A stretch of DNA of 64,000 nucleotides from Janthinobacterium lividum PAMC 25724 (GCA_000242815.2 AHHB01000042.1:244795-308794); one strand, 5' to 3'; numbered from the stretch's first letter, positions 18,745 to 30,556 are shown. The notes: generated by a model from the letters alone, not told the origin. Translations and numbers: made by a program.

Positions 18745-18904
18745 TTCCATCTCCAGGTCGTGAATGAATAGACGAGTGTATAGAAATTGGCAAAATGGTC
18801 AATCAGGCAGACACAGGCGCGCATGCCTTGCGCCCCGTCAACAGTTCCCCACCGCCGCTGGCCTACGCTGGCGTTTTATCGCGCAGGTTCCATGGCCAGG
18901 CACC

Positions 18905-19303
18905 ATGTCATCAGTACCACCGCTTGCGACATGTTCTTCAAGCGCGTGGCCCACTAAAAGAAAAGCCAGGGCGCGCGCTTCGACAGCCATCAAGGTCGTC
19001 CAACTGGAAGGCATCAAGACGACCGACAAGGACGTCGATTCGTCCGTCAAGCAGGTCAAAGTGAAGGACACGGTTCGCCCGCTGACCAAGGGCGAGATCG
19101 ACATGGCGTGGATGCTGTTCCAGGATGCAATCGACTACGGCAAGCTCAAGGTGCATGGGGAGCCGCATCTATGGCTATCAAGGAAGATTCTGCGTAAGAA
19201 CTACGGCTGTTGGCGGCCAGCAAGTCATTCCTAGCAAGTCATTCCCATTCACAGCGAACAGCGACATGCAAGCCTGGATTGATGAAGTCTGTCCATCCCC
19301 TCG
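18905..19303 (+). pseudogene. Eroded fragment, possibly of a Vgr-related protein
   Basis: No complete gene fits between the amidohydrolase and the MscS gene (about 560 bp). One plus-strand frame at about 18985-19160 encodes a peptide that looks natural (VRPLTKGEIDMAWMLFQDAI, then DYGKLKVHGEPHLW). It resembles the start of the zinc-protease-like Vgr-related proteins found near type VI secretion genes; I recall the LTxGEIxxAxxxFxDxIDY pattern but cannot search. Neighbouring stretches in other frames also look protein-like, so frameshifts have broken it. The host gene is missing on both sides. Confidence 0.35.
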
Positions 19304-20989
19304 CTAGCAACTTCCGGGCTTGGACGGCACCACTTGACCCGATTCTTCCCCCCGCTGCGCCGGCGCCCTGAACCATTCACCGGGCGGCACCACGTGCGAC
19401 TCTTTCGGATCATCGATGTAGTGCGGCGAAGTAATCTGCACGTCGAATTCGTTGAAGACGTCGATGATATTCTGGTGCAAGCGGTTCAGCACTTCGGCGC
19501 GCTGGCGGGGGACTTCGGCACTGGCATAGGCGACCAGGCGATATTGCACGTAGTAATCCTGCAAGGCCAACTGCATCACGTAAGGTTTCGGCGTGGTGGA
19601 CAGTTCCGTCGTGCGCGACGCGGCCAGTTCCAGCATGGCGTGCACCTGGCGCCATGGCGTGGCATAGCCGATGGTGACGGTGGAATCGAGCACGAAGCCG
19701 CCGCCGGGCTGGGCGCGCGAATAGTTTTTCGTCGTTTGCGACATCACCCAGGCGTTCGGCAAGGCCACTTCCTCGCCCAGGCCCGTGCGCAAGCGCGTCT
19801 CGAACATGCCCACGTCGACCACCGTGCCTTCGCTGTCGCCCACACGCACATATTCTCCCTTGCGCAGGGCGCGCGTGTACATCAGGATCAGGCCGCTCGC
19901 GCCCTGGCCGACGATGCTCGACGCGCCGATCGACACCATCAGGCCCACCAGCACGGACAGGCCCTGGAAGGCGGCCGTGTGCGAACCGGGCAGATACGGA
20001 TACGCCATGGCCAGCGCGAACAGCCAGATCACCACGCTGGCGATGCGGCGCGTGGGCAAGGCCGTGTCCTTGTCGAGCCAGCCGATTTGCAGTTCTCCGC
20101 TTTCCACGCGCTTGAACAGCGAGGCGGCCGTGGCGGCGATCAGGCGCGCGATGGCGAAGATCACGCACACCAGCACCAGCCCCGGCAAGGCACCGAGGAT
20201 GGCGTGCAAGACGTCGGCGGCCACGGCGAACAGGTAGCCGCTCAGGCTTTCGCCCCAGGAACGCGTGTAGGGCAGGCGGCCCAACACGAACGCGGCCCAC
20301 AAATACGTGGCCATCAGGCGCAAGCCCCACAGCACGACGCTGAGCAATTGGTAGGCAAAGGCGATGTAGTGCTCGGCGTCGAGCACACGCACGTTTTTCA
20401 GGCGCACGTCGCGCAAGCGCGAGGCCAGCAGGATGCCGCTGCGACGCTTGGCCCAGTGATACAGTCGCGTCAAGCCCATCCACACCAGCCAGAACACGAG
20501 GGTGGCGGCCGCGCACATGGCGGCGGCGATCAACAGGTAGCGCCAGCTGCTCTGTTCGCGATAGTCGGTGAGGGCCTTGCTCAATTGCTCGGCGGCCACC
20601 TTGGCCACGCTTTCCGTCGTATCGCCGGCCAGCTGGTTGACATCGCCAGGCACGACGACGAACAGTTGCACGCCATCGAGCAGCACTTGCGTGCCTTCAG
20701 CAATCATGCGCGTGCTCGTTTGCATGCGTCCGTTTTTCGCCAGCACGCCTTCCAGGCGGCGCTGCGCGCCGATGGCGCGTTCATCGGGAGGATAGCCGGC
20801 CAGCGCGGCGCGGAAGACGAATACCTTGCGGTTGGCAAACATCAGCGGTGCCGTCCTGGCCGCAGCAAGCTGCGACGGCGCCATGACGGACGCGGCTTCC
20901 GTAACAAGCGCGGGCACGCCCTCGTCCGCATGGGCTGCGGGCAACAGGAAAATGGTCAACAGGCACAGCAGGCGGAGCAACGCGGACAT
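19304..20989 (-). CDS. MscS-family mechanosensitive channel with N-terminal extension
   Basis: Inner-membrane small-conductance mechanosensitive channel homologue, 561 residues. It starts with a signal peptide, has a periplasmic segment of about 130 residues, then helices at about 150-180, 210-245, 255-295 and 310-345. The pore-lining helix and beta domain follow (GLMVSIGASSIVGQGASGLI; RVGDSEGTVVDVGMFETRLR), which is the MscS core. The C-terminal 30 residues are polar. The probable role is relief of turgor on osmotic downshift; regulation is not visible. Confidence 0.88.
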   Translation of the reverse strand: MSALLRLLCLLTIFLLPAAHADEGVPALVTEAASVMAPSQLAAARTAPLMFANRKVFVFRAALAGYPPDERAIGAQRRLEGVLAKNGRMQTSTRMIAEGTQVLLDGVQLFVVVPGDVNQLAGDTTESVAKVAAEQLSKALTDYREQSSWRYLLIAAAMCAAATLVFWLVWMGLTRLYHWAKRRSGILLASRLRDVRLKNVRVLDAEHYIAFAYQLLSVVLWGLRLMATYLWAAFVLGRLPYTRSWGESLSGYLFAVAADVLHAILGALPGLVLVCVIFAIARLIAATAASLFKRVESGELQIGWLDKDTALPTRRIASVVIWLFALAMAYPYLPGSHTAAFQGLSVLVGLMVSIGASSIVGQGASGLILMYTRALRKGEYVRVGDSEGTVVDVGMFETRLRTGLGEEVALPNAWVMSQTTKNYSRAQPGGGFVLDSTVTIGYATPWRQVHAMLELAASRTTELSTTPKPYVMQLALQDYYVQYRLVAYASAEVPRQRAEVLNRLHQNIIDVFNEFDVQITSPHYIDDPKESHVVPPGEWFRAPAQRGEESGQVVPSKPGSC

Positions 20990-21063
20990 GGCAGAAATGA
21001 AAGAGTGGCACGTAAAGCCATCATGCCATGTAATCCTGGAAACTCAAGCGCCGCAGCTACCGT

Positions 21064-21749
21064 TCAGCTCGCATCGTGAAAAATGATGCCCAGGGTGTGG
21101 CGCAAGCCAGAATGCAGGCGCGACACGCCGTGGCGCATGTTGACGCGGTAACTGCCGCGCGTGCCATTCACCGGGCGCTGCGCGACGGGAAAGATGACAG
21201 CGTCGCCCTGCGCCAACGGCACGACCTCCAGGCGCGACTGCATGCGCGGGCGCTGCTCCGTCAGCACAAAGTGACCACCCGTGAAATCGTCTTGCGGGCG
21301 CGACAACAGCACGGCCAGTTGCAGCGGTAATACGTGCTCGCCATACAGGTCCTGGTGCAGGCAGTTGTAATCGCCTTCGCGGTAGCGCAGCAGCAGGGGC
21401 GTGGGCCGCGTCTGCCCGGCCGCATGGCAGCGCGCCAGGAAATCCCCGTGCGCCACAGGAAAGCGGCTATCGACGCCCATGCTGGCGTGCCAGCGGTTGG
21501 CAATCGCCGCCAGCGGCCCGTACAGTTGTTCGCGCAAGGCGGCCACGATGTCGGGCAGCGGATAGGCCCAATACTGGTACTCGCCCTGGCCAAAACCATG
21601 GCGCTGCATCACCACCTTGCTGCGAAAACGCGAGGCATCGTCATACTGCGCGGCCAGCGCCGTGCAGGCATGCTCACTCAGCAAGCCCGTCACGACGGCG
21701 CAACCGTATTGATTCAGCGCATCCTCGATCTGGCGCCAGTCCAGCGCCC

Positions 21750-21753
<4 letters not shown>
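21064..21753 (-). CDS. 2OG-Fe(II) oxygenase of the Oxygenase-NA (PF09859-like) family
   Basis: A 229-residue dioxygenase of the family annotated as acting on damaged nucleic acid. The double-stranded beta helix shows the iron ligands HQD in CLHQDLYGEHVLPLQ and the distal His in MRHGVSRLHSG, followed by an Arg for 2-oxoglutarate. The start is a GTG at 21753 that overlaps the stop of ada as GTGA, so the much longer upstream frame is a shadow of ada. Coupling to Ada strongly suggests repair of alkylated DNA. Family name is from memory; the repair role is inferred from context. Confidence 0.82.
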
Positions 21754-22805
<1,052 letters not shown>

Positions 22806-22879
22806 GGCGAACTCCGTGCAGGTCAATAGTCAGTAGCCAGCATAGCCAGCGGCGGCCAGCGCCACACTCCGGTGCTTGC

Positions 22880-22893
22880 TTTTGAATTCAAAA
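22880..22893. promoter_or_regulatory. Palindrome between divergent ada and hutC
   Basis: A perfect 14-bp palindrome, TTTTGAATTCAAAA, followed by an A-run, lies 75 bp upstream of the ada start and about 67 bp from the hutC start. It could be an operator for either gene. It does not resemble a HutC site, and no Ada-box match was evident. Confidence 0.3.
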
Positions 22894-22959
22894 AAAAGGC
22901 TGGCGGCAGGCCTGGTGCTCGGTGCTAAAATCGGCCATCGCGCCCCCAGCCGGCGGCGC

Positions 22960-23706
22960 ATGCTGCCCGTGCCCCGGAGAAACCGCATTGGACGACCATA
23001 CTACCAGGAAAATACGCCTATTTTCCAGCGCATCAAGGATTTTCTGCTGGCCGGCATCGCCGCCGGACGCTGGAAGGAAGGCGACGTAATTCCCTCCGAG
23101 CAAGCATTGGTGAAACAATTCGGTGTCTCGCGCATGACCGTCAACCGCGCCGTGCGCGAACTGACCAGCGAACAGGTGCTGACGCGGCGCCAGGGTTCCG
23201 GCACCTATGTAGCACAGCAAAAATACCAGGCAACCTTGTTGGAAATCAAGAGTATCGCCGATGAAGTACGCGCACGCGGGCATATCCACCGCAGCAGCTT
23301 GCAATTGCTCGAACGCACCAAGGCCTCGGATTTGCTGGCAAAGCAATTCGACTTGCCATCGGAACATCCTTTGTTTCATTCGCTGATCGTGCATTTTGAA
23401 AACGGCGTGCCGATACAAGTGGAAGACCGCTGGGTCAATCCCGAGTGCGCGCCCGACTACATGACGCAGGATTTTTCCAGCATCACGCCGAACGAATACC
23501 TGATGGCTGCCGCTCCCCTGCAAGGCGCCACCTACAGCATCGAGGCACTGTCGGCGCCGCGCGACATCGCCGAAATGCTGGCCATCGACACGAAACAGGC
23601 TTGCCTGGTGCTGCGCCGCCAGACGCGCTCGGGCGGCAAGATCGCCTCGATCGCCACCATGTGGCATCCCGGACACCGCTATCAGTTCGCCGGCAGCTTT
23701 ACCTAA
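22960..23706 (+). CDS. hutC: HutC histidine-utilisation repressor (GntR/HutC family)
   Basis: Transcriptional repressor with an N-terminal winged helix (about 15-85; IPSEQALVKQFGVSRMTVNRAVREL) and a C-terminal UTRA domain that binds urocanate in known HutC proteins. The C terminus WHPGHRYQFAGSFT is typical of HutC. It is separated from the hut operon by about 6 kb and five unrelated genes, unlike the adjacent placement in many genomes. No HutC palindrome is seen upstream, so autoregulation is not apparent. The ATG at 22960 lacks a clear ribosome site; a GTG at 22969 is possible. Confidence 0.88.
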   Translation: MLPVPRRNRIGRPYYQENTPIFQRIKDFLLAGIAAGRWKEGDVIPSEQALVKQFGVSRMTVNRAVRELTSEQVLTRRQGSGTYVAQQKYQATLLEIKSIADEVRARGHIHRSSLQLLERTKASDLLAKQFDLPSEHPLFHSLIVHFENGVPIQVEDRWVNPECAPDYMTQDFSSITPNEYLMAAAPLQGATYSIEALSAPRDIAEMLAIDTKQACLVLRRQTRSGGKIASIATMWHPGHRYQFAGSFT

Positions 23707-23900
23707 GGCTATCACCGCGATTGATTAGCACGATTTTGCGCCAACTTTCTCACCAATTCCCACCAAATCACAAAAAAACAGGCAGCCCGGGGCAAAAAAA
23801 ACGCCATTTTGGCCGTTTCTGAACTTAAATACTGCGACTAAATATTCGATGCTATAGTTGCCGCCAGAAAGCGGCGCAGGCGCTTATTTGAGCGCGCATC

Positions 23901-26900
23901 ATGCACTGCCAATCGAGTCCAATCACGCCCCAGAAAGGGATGCATTTGCCGTATTGCAGTCATACGAGTTTCAGCGCACCACGCCGACGGCGCCCTGCGC
24001 TGCATCGGCTTGCACGTACGCTGCTGGCGGCAGGCATGGCACTGGCGCTACCGGTGCAGGCGGCGGTACACGGCATGACGCCGACACTGCTGTGGCCGTA
24101 CGCTGCCGCCAGCGCCACCGCCCTGGCGGGACTGGCTTGCTGGCAAGCCTGGCGACTGCGGCAACAGTTGCGGCGCCTGCTCCCGCCCGCGCAAGCACTG
24201 GTCGAGCAGGATGCCGGACAAGCCTTGCGCGGCGCCGCCCTGGCTGGCTGGACCTGGCGGCGGCAGTCCAACCTGCTGCAATTCGCGCCCCAATATCAAG
24301 AGATGCTGGGCGACAAGAGCGCCAGGCTCGAGCATGCACTATCCGACTGGCTGGCCGAAGCGCACCGCGACGATCGCGCGCGCCTGATGCTTGTATTTCG
24401 CCAGCATCTCGATGGCCAGGCGCAGGGCACCTTTCATTGCGAATTCCGTTTGCGCCATAGCGACGGCCACTGGCGCTGGCTGCTGGCGCGCGGCGCAGTA
24501 CTGTCGCGCGCTGCGGATGGCGCCGCCACACAGGCCAGCGGTATCGTCTGCGATATCAGCGCACGCAAGCAAGACGAGCAAGAACGCATGCATTCACTGC
24601 TGGAAGCGGCGCCCGAAGCCATGCTGGTGGCCGACATCGAGGGCAAGGTGCATTACGCCAACCAGATCGGCGCGCGCTGTTTCGGCTATCCCCTGGCCGA
24701 ATTGACGGGCATATCGCTGGAGCAACTTGTGCCTGAAAGTACGGTCAACCATCCCTCGGGCGACCCGCAAGCGCGGCACAGCCTGCCAGGCCGGGTGATG
24801 CTGGCGCGCCGCCGCGACGGTACGCACTTCCCCGCCAAGGTCAGCCTGTCGCCGCTGCGCATAGCCGGGCAAGCGTTTTCCATCGTTTCGCTGCGCGACA
24901 TGACGCAGCGCCAGCGCGCCGAAGAAGCCTTGCACGCCAGTTCGGAGCGCTACCGCCTGATCGTACAGACGGCCGCCGAAGGCATCTGGATGACGGATGC
25001 GGACGGCAAAACCACTTTCGTCAACCCGAAGATGGCGCATATGCTGGGCTACACGGTACAGGAAATGCTGAACCGTACCATGCTCGATTTCATGGACCGC
25101 GACAGCCAGTTGCTGATGCAGCGCCGCCTGGCCAGCCACGGCAGCTTCGCCAGCCAGCCCGAGCAGGTCGACTTGCACTTCTTGCGCAAGGACTTGTCCA
25201 GCCTGTGGGGCTTGCTGTCAAGCACCAGTATCGAATCGGAGAATGGCGAGCCGGGCGGCACGCTGGCGATGATTACCGACATTACGGAACGGCGACAGGC
25301 GTCGATCGCCCTGTCCAATTCCAGCCAGCGCATGGCGTCCGTATTTGGCGCCGTCACCAACGGCCTGGTGGTGCAAGACAGCCATGGACACATATTGGAA
25401 AGCAACGCAGCCGCCGAACGCATGCTGGCGGCCAGTCCGGCCAACCGCAGCCTGTGGCAAGCCATCCGCGAAGACGGTTCCGCCTTCGACCGGCACAGCC
25501 ATCCCGTACACATCACCCTGTCGACGGGCAAGGCCATGCGAGACGTGCTGATGGGCGTCCAGCAGCACGACGGCAGCCTGTCGTGGCTATCCGTGAATAC
25601 CGAGGCCATCCGCGACGAATACGGCAAGGTAGGCATGGTAGTGGCCAGCCTGACGGACATCACGTATCACAAGCGCAGCGAGAGCGCCTTGCGCGAACTC
25701 AATGAACATCTGGAAGAGCGCGTGGCGCAGCGTACCGAGCAGCTCGACCAGGCCAAGCAGATGGCCGAAGAAGCGAGCCTGGCGAAGGGACAATTCCTGG
25801 CCAATATGAGCCATGAAATCCGTACGCCGATGAATGGCGTGATCGGCATGGCCTATCTCGCACTAAAGACGGACCTGGAACCGCGCCAGCGCGATTACCT
25901 GGAAAAAATCCGCTTTGCAGGCGAACACCTGCTGGGCATCATCGACGATATCCTCGACATCTCGAAAATCGAAGCGGGCAAGCTGGAAATCGAGCACGTC
26001 AACTTCAGTTTCGACCACGTGGTGCAAACCCTGATGACGGTGGTGGCGCCGCGCGCCGCCAGCAAGAACCTGGAACTGCTGTTCGAGATCGACCCGCAAT
26101 TGCCGGCCGTGCTGGTGGGCGACCCGCTGCGCCTGGGGCAAGTACTGATCAACTACGCCAATAACGCCATTAAGTTCAGCGAAAAGGGTAGCATTACCGT
26201 GCAAGTACGCAAAGTGGTGGCGGACGAAAAAAACTGTTTGGTACGCTTCGAAGTGTGCGACCACGGCATCGGCCTGTCGCACGATGAAATGAGTAAGCTG
26301 TTTCAGTCCTTCCAGCAGGCCGACACTTCCACCACGCGCGAATATGGCGGCACAGGCCTGGGCCTGTCCATCTGCAAGCAGCTGGCACAGCTGATGGGTG
26401 GCGACGTGGGCGTCGACAGCAGCCCAGGCGCCGGCAGCACCTTCTGGTTCACGGCCAACCTCGGCATTTCCGACCAGGCGGCGCCGGCCATGCTCGACAG
26501 CATGGCGCAGACGGCAGCGGCCATGCGCGCCAGCGCCGACGCCGCCCTGGTCATGCGCACGCTCAAGCATGCGCGCATCCTGCTGGTGGAAGACAACACT
26601 TTCAACCAGCAAGTGGCGCTGGAATTGCTGGAGGAAGCGGGCGCCTGCGTCTGCCTGGCCAACAATGGCGAAGAGGCGCTCGACCTGCTGCGCCAGACGC
26701 AGTTCGACTGCGTGCTGATGGACGTGCAGATGCCGTTGATGGATGGCTTGCAAGCGACGCGCGAGATCCGCGCCGACCCGCAGCTGGCGCATCTGCGCGT
26801 GCTGGCCATGACGGCCACGGCCACCAGCGAAGACCGCGTGCGCTGCCTGGAAGCGGGCATGGACGATTTCATTTCCAAACCGATCCAGCCAGCCATGATG

Positions 26901-27356
26901 TACCAGACCATCGCCAGCTGGCTGCCGGCGCGCGAGACACCGCCGCCTGCCCGCAGCCGCGCCGCGCCCGCCTTCAAGACCACGCTGGCGGGCGACCCGC
27001 AAGTGATCGACTTGTCCATCCTGGCCAAGTTACTGGGCTACAATCCGGAAAAAGTGCGCAAATTCGCCTTCAAGTTCCTGCAGACGACGCAGGATGGCTT
27101 TGACGATATCGACGCGGCCCTGGCGCGCGGCGACGTGCATCAGGTACGTGAACTGGGGCACCGCATCAAGTCGTCGGCGCGCACCGTGGGAGCCATGGGG
27201 CTGGCCGAACTGTGCCACAACCTGGAAACGCTGGCGCCCGGTGAGCCGGACGACGAGGCTGAGCGGGCCCAGCGCATCGTGGCGCACATGTGGCCCCTGC
27301 TGGAACAGATTACCGAGCAAATCATGCATAACACCAGCTTTGCCAATGACGATTAG
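23901..27356 (+). CDS. Multi-PAS hybrid sensor histidine kinase with receiver and Hpt domains
   Basis: A 1151-residue phosphorelay kinase. Order: two hydrophobic segments at about 40-90, four PAS-like domains (roughly 115-225, 230-345, 348-470, 475-595), a coiled coil, HisKA with H638 in [10 protein letters not shown], an HATPase with the GTGLGLSI box, a receiver with D941 in [12 protein letters not shown], and an Hpt domain with H1087 in LGHRIKSS. All phosphotransfer residues are present, so a complete His-Asp-His relay is encoded. A single receiver protein follows 71 bp downstream and is a likely partner. Start at 23901 or 23940 is unresolved. Confidence 0.92.
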   Translation: MHCQSSPITPQKGMHLPYCSHTSFSAPRRRRPALHRLARTLLAAGMALALPVQAAVHGMTPTLLWPYAAASATALAGLACWQAWRLRQQLRRLLPPAQALVEQDAGQALRGAALAGWTWRRQSNLLQFAPQYQEMLGDKSARLEHALSDWLAEAHRDDRARLMLVFRQHLDGQAQGTFHCEFRLRHSDGHWRWLLARGAVLSRAADGAATQASGIVCDISARKQDEQERMHSLLEAAPEAMLVADIEGKVHYANQIGARCFGYPLAELTGISLEQLVPESTVNHPSGDPQARHSLPGRVMLARRRDGTHFPAKVSLSPLRIAGQAFSIVSLRDMTQRQRAEEALHASSERYRLIVQTAAEGIWMTDADGKTTFVNPKMAHMLGYTVQEMLNRTMLDFMDRDSQLLMQRRLASHGSFASQPEQVDLHFLRKDLSSLWGLLSSTSIESENGEPGGTLAMITDITERRQASIALSNSSQRMASVFGAVTNGLVVQDSHGHILESNAAAERMLAASPANRSLWQAIREDGSAFDRHSHPVHITLSTGKAMRDVLMGVQQHDGSLSWLSVNTEAIRDEYGKVGMVVASLTDITYHKRSESALRELNEHLEERVAQRTEQLDQAKQMAEEASLAKGQFLANMSHEIRTPMNGVIGMAYLALKTDLEPRQRDYLEKIRFAGEHLLGIIDDILDISKIEAGKLEIEHVNFSFDHVVQTLMTVVAPRAASKNLELLFEIDPQLPAVLVGDPLRLGQVLINYANNAIKFSEKGSITVQVRKVVADEKNCLVRFEVCDHGIGLSHDEMSKLFQSFQQADTSTTREYGGTGLGLSICKQLAQLMGGDVGVDSSPGAGSTFWFTANLGISDQAAPAMLDSMAQTAAAMRASADAALVMRTLKHARILLVEDNTFNQQVALELLEEAGACVCLANNGEEALDLLRQTQFDCVLMDVQMPLMDGLQATREIRADPQLAHLRVLAMTATATSEDRVRCLEAGMDDFISKPIQPAMMYQTIASWLPARETPPPARSRAAPAFKTTLAGDPQVIDLSILAKLLGYNPEKVRKFAFKFLQTTQDGFDDIDAALARGDVHQVRELGHRIKSSARTVGAMGLAELCHNLETLAPGEPDDEAERAQRIVAHMWPLLEQITEQIMHNTSFANDD

Positions 27357-27427
27357 TTACCGCTAGTTTTTTGAGGCGAGGTATCGGCATCAACAACGAT
27401 GCAACATATCAATAGGAAGACAGGACG

Positions 27428-27886
27428 ATGAATACTGTATCAAACCAAGCACGCCGTGAACAGGACGAAGCAGGCCTGGCGCCGTTGCGCGTGCTGCTGC
27501 TGGACGACGATGTCTTCATGCTTGACGTGCTCAGCGACATGCTCGAACAAATGGGGCCGTTCGACATCCGCTGCGAGTCGCACAGCGAACGGGCGCTGGC
27601 GGCCCTCAAGCAGCACCAGCCAGACCTGCTGATCTGCGACCTGTCCATGCCCGACGTCGACGGCATCGAATTCCTGCGCATGGCGGCCGACAATGGCTTC
27701 CGCGGCGGCGTGGTCCTGCTCTCAGGCCTGCATTCGGCCGTGCGTCTGGCGGCCGAGCGCCTGGCCGTGGCCAATGGCCTGCATATATTAGGCACCTTCC
27801 GCAAGCCGATGGAAAGTGCGGAATTGCAACTTATGGTGAACTTGCAACTGCAGCACACGGCCCGCCTGGCCAGCGTACACGCCTGA
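27428..27886 (+). CDS. Single-domain response regulator
   Basis: A 152-residue receiver without output domain. Acidic pocket LLLDDDVF, phosphoacceptor Asp in LLICDLSMPDVDGIEF, switch Ser in VVLLSG, and Lys in FRKPME are all present. AGGAC precedes the ATG. Located 71 bp after the Hpt-bearing hybrid kinase, it may accept phosphate from H1087 and pass it to a remote output; this is inference from position. Confidence 0.9.
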   Translation: MNTVSNQARREQDEAGLAPLRVLLLDDDVFMLDVLSDMLEQMGPFDIRCESHSERALAALKQHQPDLLICDLSMPDVDGIEFLRMAADNGFRGGVVLLSGLHSAVRLAAERLAVANGLHILGTFRKPMESAELQLMVNLQLQHTARLASVHA

Positions 27887-28189
27887 GCGCGGACGCTGGC
27901 CGGGAGGGTGGGCACGGCGCTGCAAGCGAGCAGGCATGCGGCTTTGCCGCATTGCCGGGACGCGCGCCGGCAATATGGCGCAAGTTTTTCTGCAATAATC
28001 GCCACGCTTTGAAAAAATGGGTTATTATTTCAGCCATCCCCGCCTGCATACCTCTGGCCGCACCCTCCAAGAACATTGAAGTTGTGCCCATTGTCCCCAT
28101 CTGCTAGCTGCATTCCAGGAAGCATGGATGGCGAACCAGCGTATGGTTAATTCCAGGCATTATTGATCCCACCCTCATTTGAGGAAAAT
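27887..28189. other. Intergenic region before trxA
   Basis: There is no gene here. A hairpin with arms ATGCGGC (27936-27942) and GCCGCAT (27946-27952) lacks an adjacent T-run and is a weak terminator candidate for the receiver gene. An AT-rich patch at about 28015-28035 may contain the trxA promoter. Confidence 0.4.
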
Positions 28190-28516
28190 ATGAGCGAAAA
28201 TATCAAACACATTAGCGATGCATCTTTTGAAGCAGACGTCCTGAAATCCGAGTTGCCAGTACTGGTCGACTTCTGGGCAGAATGGTGCGGTCCCTGCAAG
28301 GCCATCGGTCCGATCCTGGAAGAAGTAGCCAAGGAATATGCTGGCCGCATCGTGATCGCCAAGATGGACGTGGACGCCAACCAGGCAGTGCCTGCCAAGT
28401 TCGGCATCCGTGGCATCCCAACCCTGATCCTGTTCAAGGATGGTGTCGCAGCCGCCCAAAAAGTGGGCGCCATGGCCAAGGGCCAGTTGACCGCTTTCGT
28501 CGACAGCAACATTTAA
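28190..28516 (+). CDS. trxA: Thioredoxin
   Basis: Cytoplasmic disulfide reductase of 108 residues, with the canonical active site WAEWCGPCK near residue 30 and the cis-Pro loop GIRGIPTLILF near residue 73. The ATG at 28190 has GAGGAA immediately upstream. It lies upstream of rho, an arrangement also found in other proteobacteria such as E. coli. Catalytic and fold residues are all intact. Confidence 0.97.
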   Translation: MSENIKHISDASFEADVLKSELPVLVDFWAEWCGPCKAIGPILEEVAKEYAGRIVIAKMDVDANQAVPAKFGIRGIPTLILFKDGVAAAQKVGAMAKGQLTAFVDSNI

Positions 28517-28672
28517 TGTATGATAGGCAGCGCTGCGCCCGCAGCGCCGCCTGACTGGATAGACCGGGAAGCGGCTTTGCCATCATTCGTGCACAGCCTG
28601 CCCCAATAATTAATCAACGCCACGCAGTCCCCTCCCCTACCTTTACATCCCGTCTCGGGACACTCAACACAT

Positions 28673-29935
28673 ATGCATTTATCCGAACTAAAGGCCCTAC
28701 ACGTATCCGCCCTGCTTGAGATGGCGATCGGTCTTGACATTGACAACGCAGCCCGCTTGCGCAAACAGGAGCTGATGTTCGCTATCCTGAAAAAACGCGC
28801 CAAGTCCGGCGAACAGATTTTTGGCGACGGCGCCCTGGAAGTGCTGCCAGACGGCTTCGGCTTCCTGCGCTCGCCTGACGCCAGCTACATGGCGTCCACC
28901 GACGACATTTACATCTCCCCTTCGCAAATCCGCCGCTTCAATCTGCACACCGGCGATTCGATCGAGGGCGAGGTAAGGACCCCGAAAGATGGCGAACGCT
29001 ATTTCGCACTGGTCAAAGTAGACAAGGTTAACGGCGAATCGCCGGAAGCGTCGAAGCACCGCATCCTGTTTGAAAACCTGACGCCGCTGCACCCGAACGA
29101 GCCGCTGCGCCTGGAACGTGAAATGAATGGCCAGGAAAACATCACCGGCCGCATCATCGACTTGATCGCCCCGATCGGCAAAGGCCAGCGCGGCTTGCTG
29201 GTGGCATCGCCGAAATCCGGTAAATCCGTGATCCTGCAGCATATCGCCCACGCGATCACGGCAAATCATCCCGATATCACGCTGATCGTGCTGCTGATCG
29301 ACGAGCGTCCGGAAGAAGTTACCGAAATGCAACGTTCGGTGCGCGGCGAAGTCGTCGCCTCGACCTTCGACGAGCCAGCCACGCGCCATGTGCAAGTGGC
29401 CGAGATGGTGCTGGAAAAAGCCAAGCGCCTGGTCGAAATGAAAAAAGACGTGGTGATCCTGCTCGACTCGATCACCCGCCTGGCGCGCGCCTACAACACC
29501 GTCATCCCTGCCTCGGGCAAGGTATTGACCGGTGGTGTCGACGCGAACGCCCTGCAACGTCCAAAACGCTTCTTCGGCGCCGCGCGCAATATCGAAGAAG
29601 GCGGCTCGCTGACCATCATCGCCACGGCGCTGATCGAAACGGGTTCGCGCATGGATGACGTGATCTTTGAAGAATTCAAGGGTACCGGCAACATGGAAGT
29701 CCATCTGGAACGCCGCCTGGCCGAGAAACGTGTCTATCCGGCAATTAACCTGAACAAATCGGGTACCCGCCGCGAGGAACTGCTGATCAAGCCAAACGAG
29801 CTGCAAAAAATCTGGATCCTGCGCAAGTTGCTGTACTCGATGGACGAGATCGAGGCGATGGAGTTCATTCTGGACAAGATGAAGGCAACCAAAAACAACG
29901 CCGAATTCTTCGACATGATGCGTAGAGGCGGCTAA
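28673..29935 (+). CDS. rho: Transcription termination factor Rho
   Basis: Hexameric RNA helicase that ends transcription at C-rich, unstructured RNA. The 420-residue protein has the N-terminal Rho-N helix bundle, the RNA-binding [10 protein letters not shown] cold-shock fold, Walker A in [15 protein letters not shown], Walker B in [16 protein letters not shown], and the Q/R-loop region [19 protein letters not shown]. Length is the standard one. The 156-bp leader has an imperfect GC-rich hairpin (arms starting GGCAGCGC, about 28526-28550) that may end trxA transcripts. Confidence 0.98.
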   Translation: MHLSELKALHVSALLEMAIGLDIDNAARLRKQELMFAILKKRAKSGEQIFGDGALEVLPDGFGFLRSPDASYMASTDDIYISPSQIRRFNLHTGDSIEGEVRTPKDGERYFALVKVDKVNGESPEASKHRILFENLTPLHPNEPLRLEREMNGQENITGRIIDLIAPIGKGQRGLLVASPKSGKSVILQHIAHAITANHPDITLIVLLIDERPEEVTEMQRSVRGEVVASTFDEPATRHVQVAEMVLEKAKRLVEMKKDVVILLDSITRLARAYNTVIPASGKVLTGGVDANALQRPKRFFGAARNIEEGGSLTIIATALIETGSRMDDVIFEEFKGTGNMEVHLERRLAEKRVYPAINLNKSGTRREELLIKPNELQKIWILRKLLYSMDEIEAMEFILDKMKATKNNAEFFDMMRRGG

Positions 29936-29956
29936 AACCTACTGCGCGGCCACATT

Positions 29957-30008
29957 TGCGATCTGCGTTGCTCACTGTACTAAAGTACAGTTCCGCTACT
30001 CAATCGCA
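29957..30008. repeat. Imperfect palindromic intergenic element
   Basis: Between rho and its terminator lies a nested inverted repeat: outer arms TGCGAT (29957-29962) and ATCGCA (30003-30008), with a perfect inner palindrome ACTGTACT-AA-AGTACAGT (29974-29991). I recall similar elements being common between genes in Oxalobacteraceae; this is the only copy I noticed in the window. It would fold as a long hairpin in the rho 3' UTR. Confidence 0.5.
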
Positions 30009-30055
30009 ACTGAGGCCTGCTCGCTACGGTTTTATCTCGCCTCTCACGTAGGTGC

Positions 30056-30081
30056 AAGCCGCTCATTGAGCGGCTTTTTTA
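30056..30081 (+). terminator. rho intrinsic terminator
   Basis: Stem arms AAGCCGCT (30056-30063) and AGCGGCTT (30069-30076), loop CATTG, followed directly by a T-run. It is a strong terminator 120 bp after the rho stop. Confidence 0.9.
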
Positions 30082-30082
30082 T

Positions 30083-30110
30083 TGCCTGCCGCCAGAAAGC
30101 GCTATATAAT
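30083..30110 (+). promoter_or_regulatory. rpmE2 promoter
   Basis: TTGCCT (30083-30088), a 16-bp spacer and a perfect TATAAT (30105-30110), about 100 bp upstream of the L31 start codon. It lies directly after the rho terminator. Confidence 0.65.
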
Positions 30111-30213
30111 CTGCGGTTGCATTATTTTAAACCCTGGCAAGTGATCGGCAATCGGGTCAAGAAGCAAGACGACCGACGAAGTGCTGTTTGGCTACCAACC
30201 TAGAGAGAAGACC

Positions 30214-30483
30214 ATGAAAGTCGATACCCATCCAGAATACCGCGAAGTTGTTTTCCACGATCTGTCGTGCGATTTCAAATTCGTTACCCGCTCGACCATC
30301 CAAACCCGCGAAAAAATCACCCACGACGGTAAAGAATACCCACTGGTGAAGATCGAGGTTTCGGCTGAATCGCACCCATTCTTCACGGGCAAGCACAAAA
30401 TCGTCGATACCGCTGGTCGCGTCGAGAAGTTCCGTCAGAAGTTCGGTACCGTTGGTTCGAAAACCGCAGTCGCAGCAGGCTGA
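30214..30483 (+). CDS. rpmE2: 50S ribosomal protein L31 type B
   Basis: An 89-residue ribosomal protein of the zinc-independent (C-minus) type: [16 protein letters not shown] at the start, no CxxC pair, and the long [13 protein letters not shown] stretch typical of type B. It bridges the two subunits. In many bacteria type B replaces the Zn form during zinc limitation; no Zur site was recognised upstream, so here it may be the main L31. AGAGAG precedes the ATG. Confidence 0.95.
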   Translation: MKVDTHPEYREVVFHDLSCDFKFVTRSTIQTREKITHDGKEYPLVKIEVSAESHPFFTGKHKIVDTAGRVEKFRQKFGTVGSKTAVAAG

Positions 30484-30556
30484 TTTTTGCCGCTTTGCGG
30501 CAAAAAAGGGCAGCTTCGGCTGTCAGAAAAAAGGCAGCCACGGCTGCCTTTTTTGT
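30484..30556 (+). terminator. Tandem terminators after rpmE2
   Basis: Two successive hairpins: TTTTTGCCGC/GCGGCAAAAAA (30484-30507), directly after the stop codon, and GGCAGC/GCTGCC (30533-30548) flanked by A- and T-runs (30527-30554). The second would work in both directions. Confidence 0.88.
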
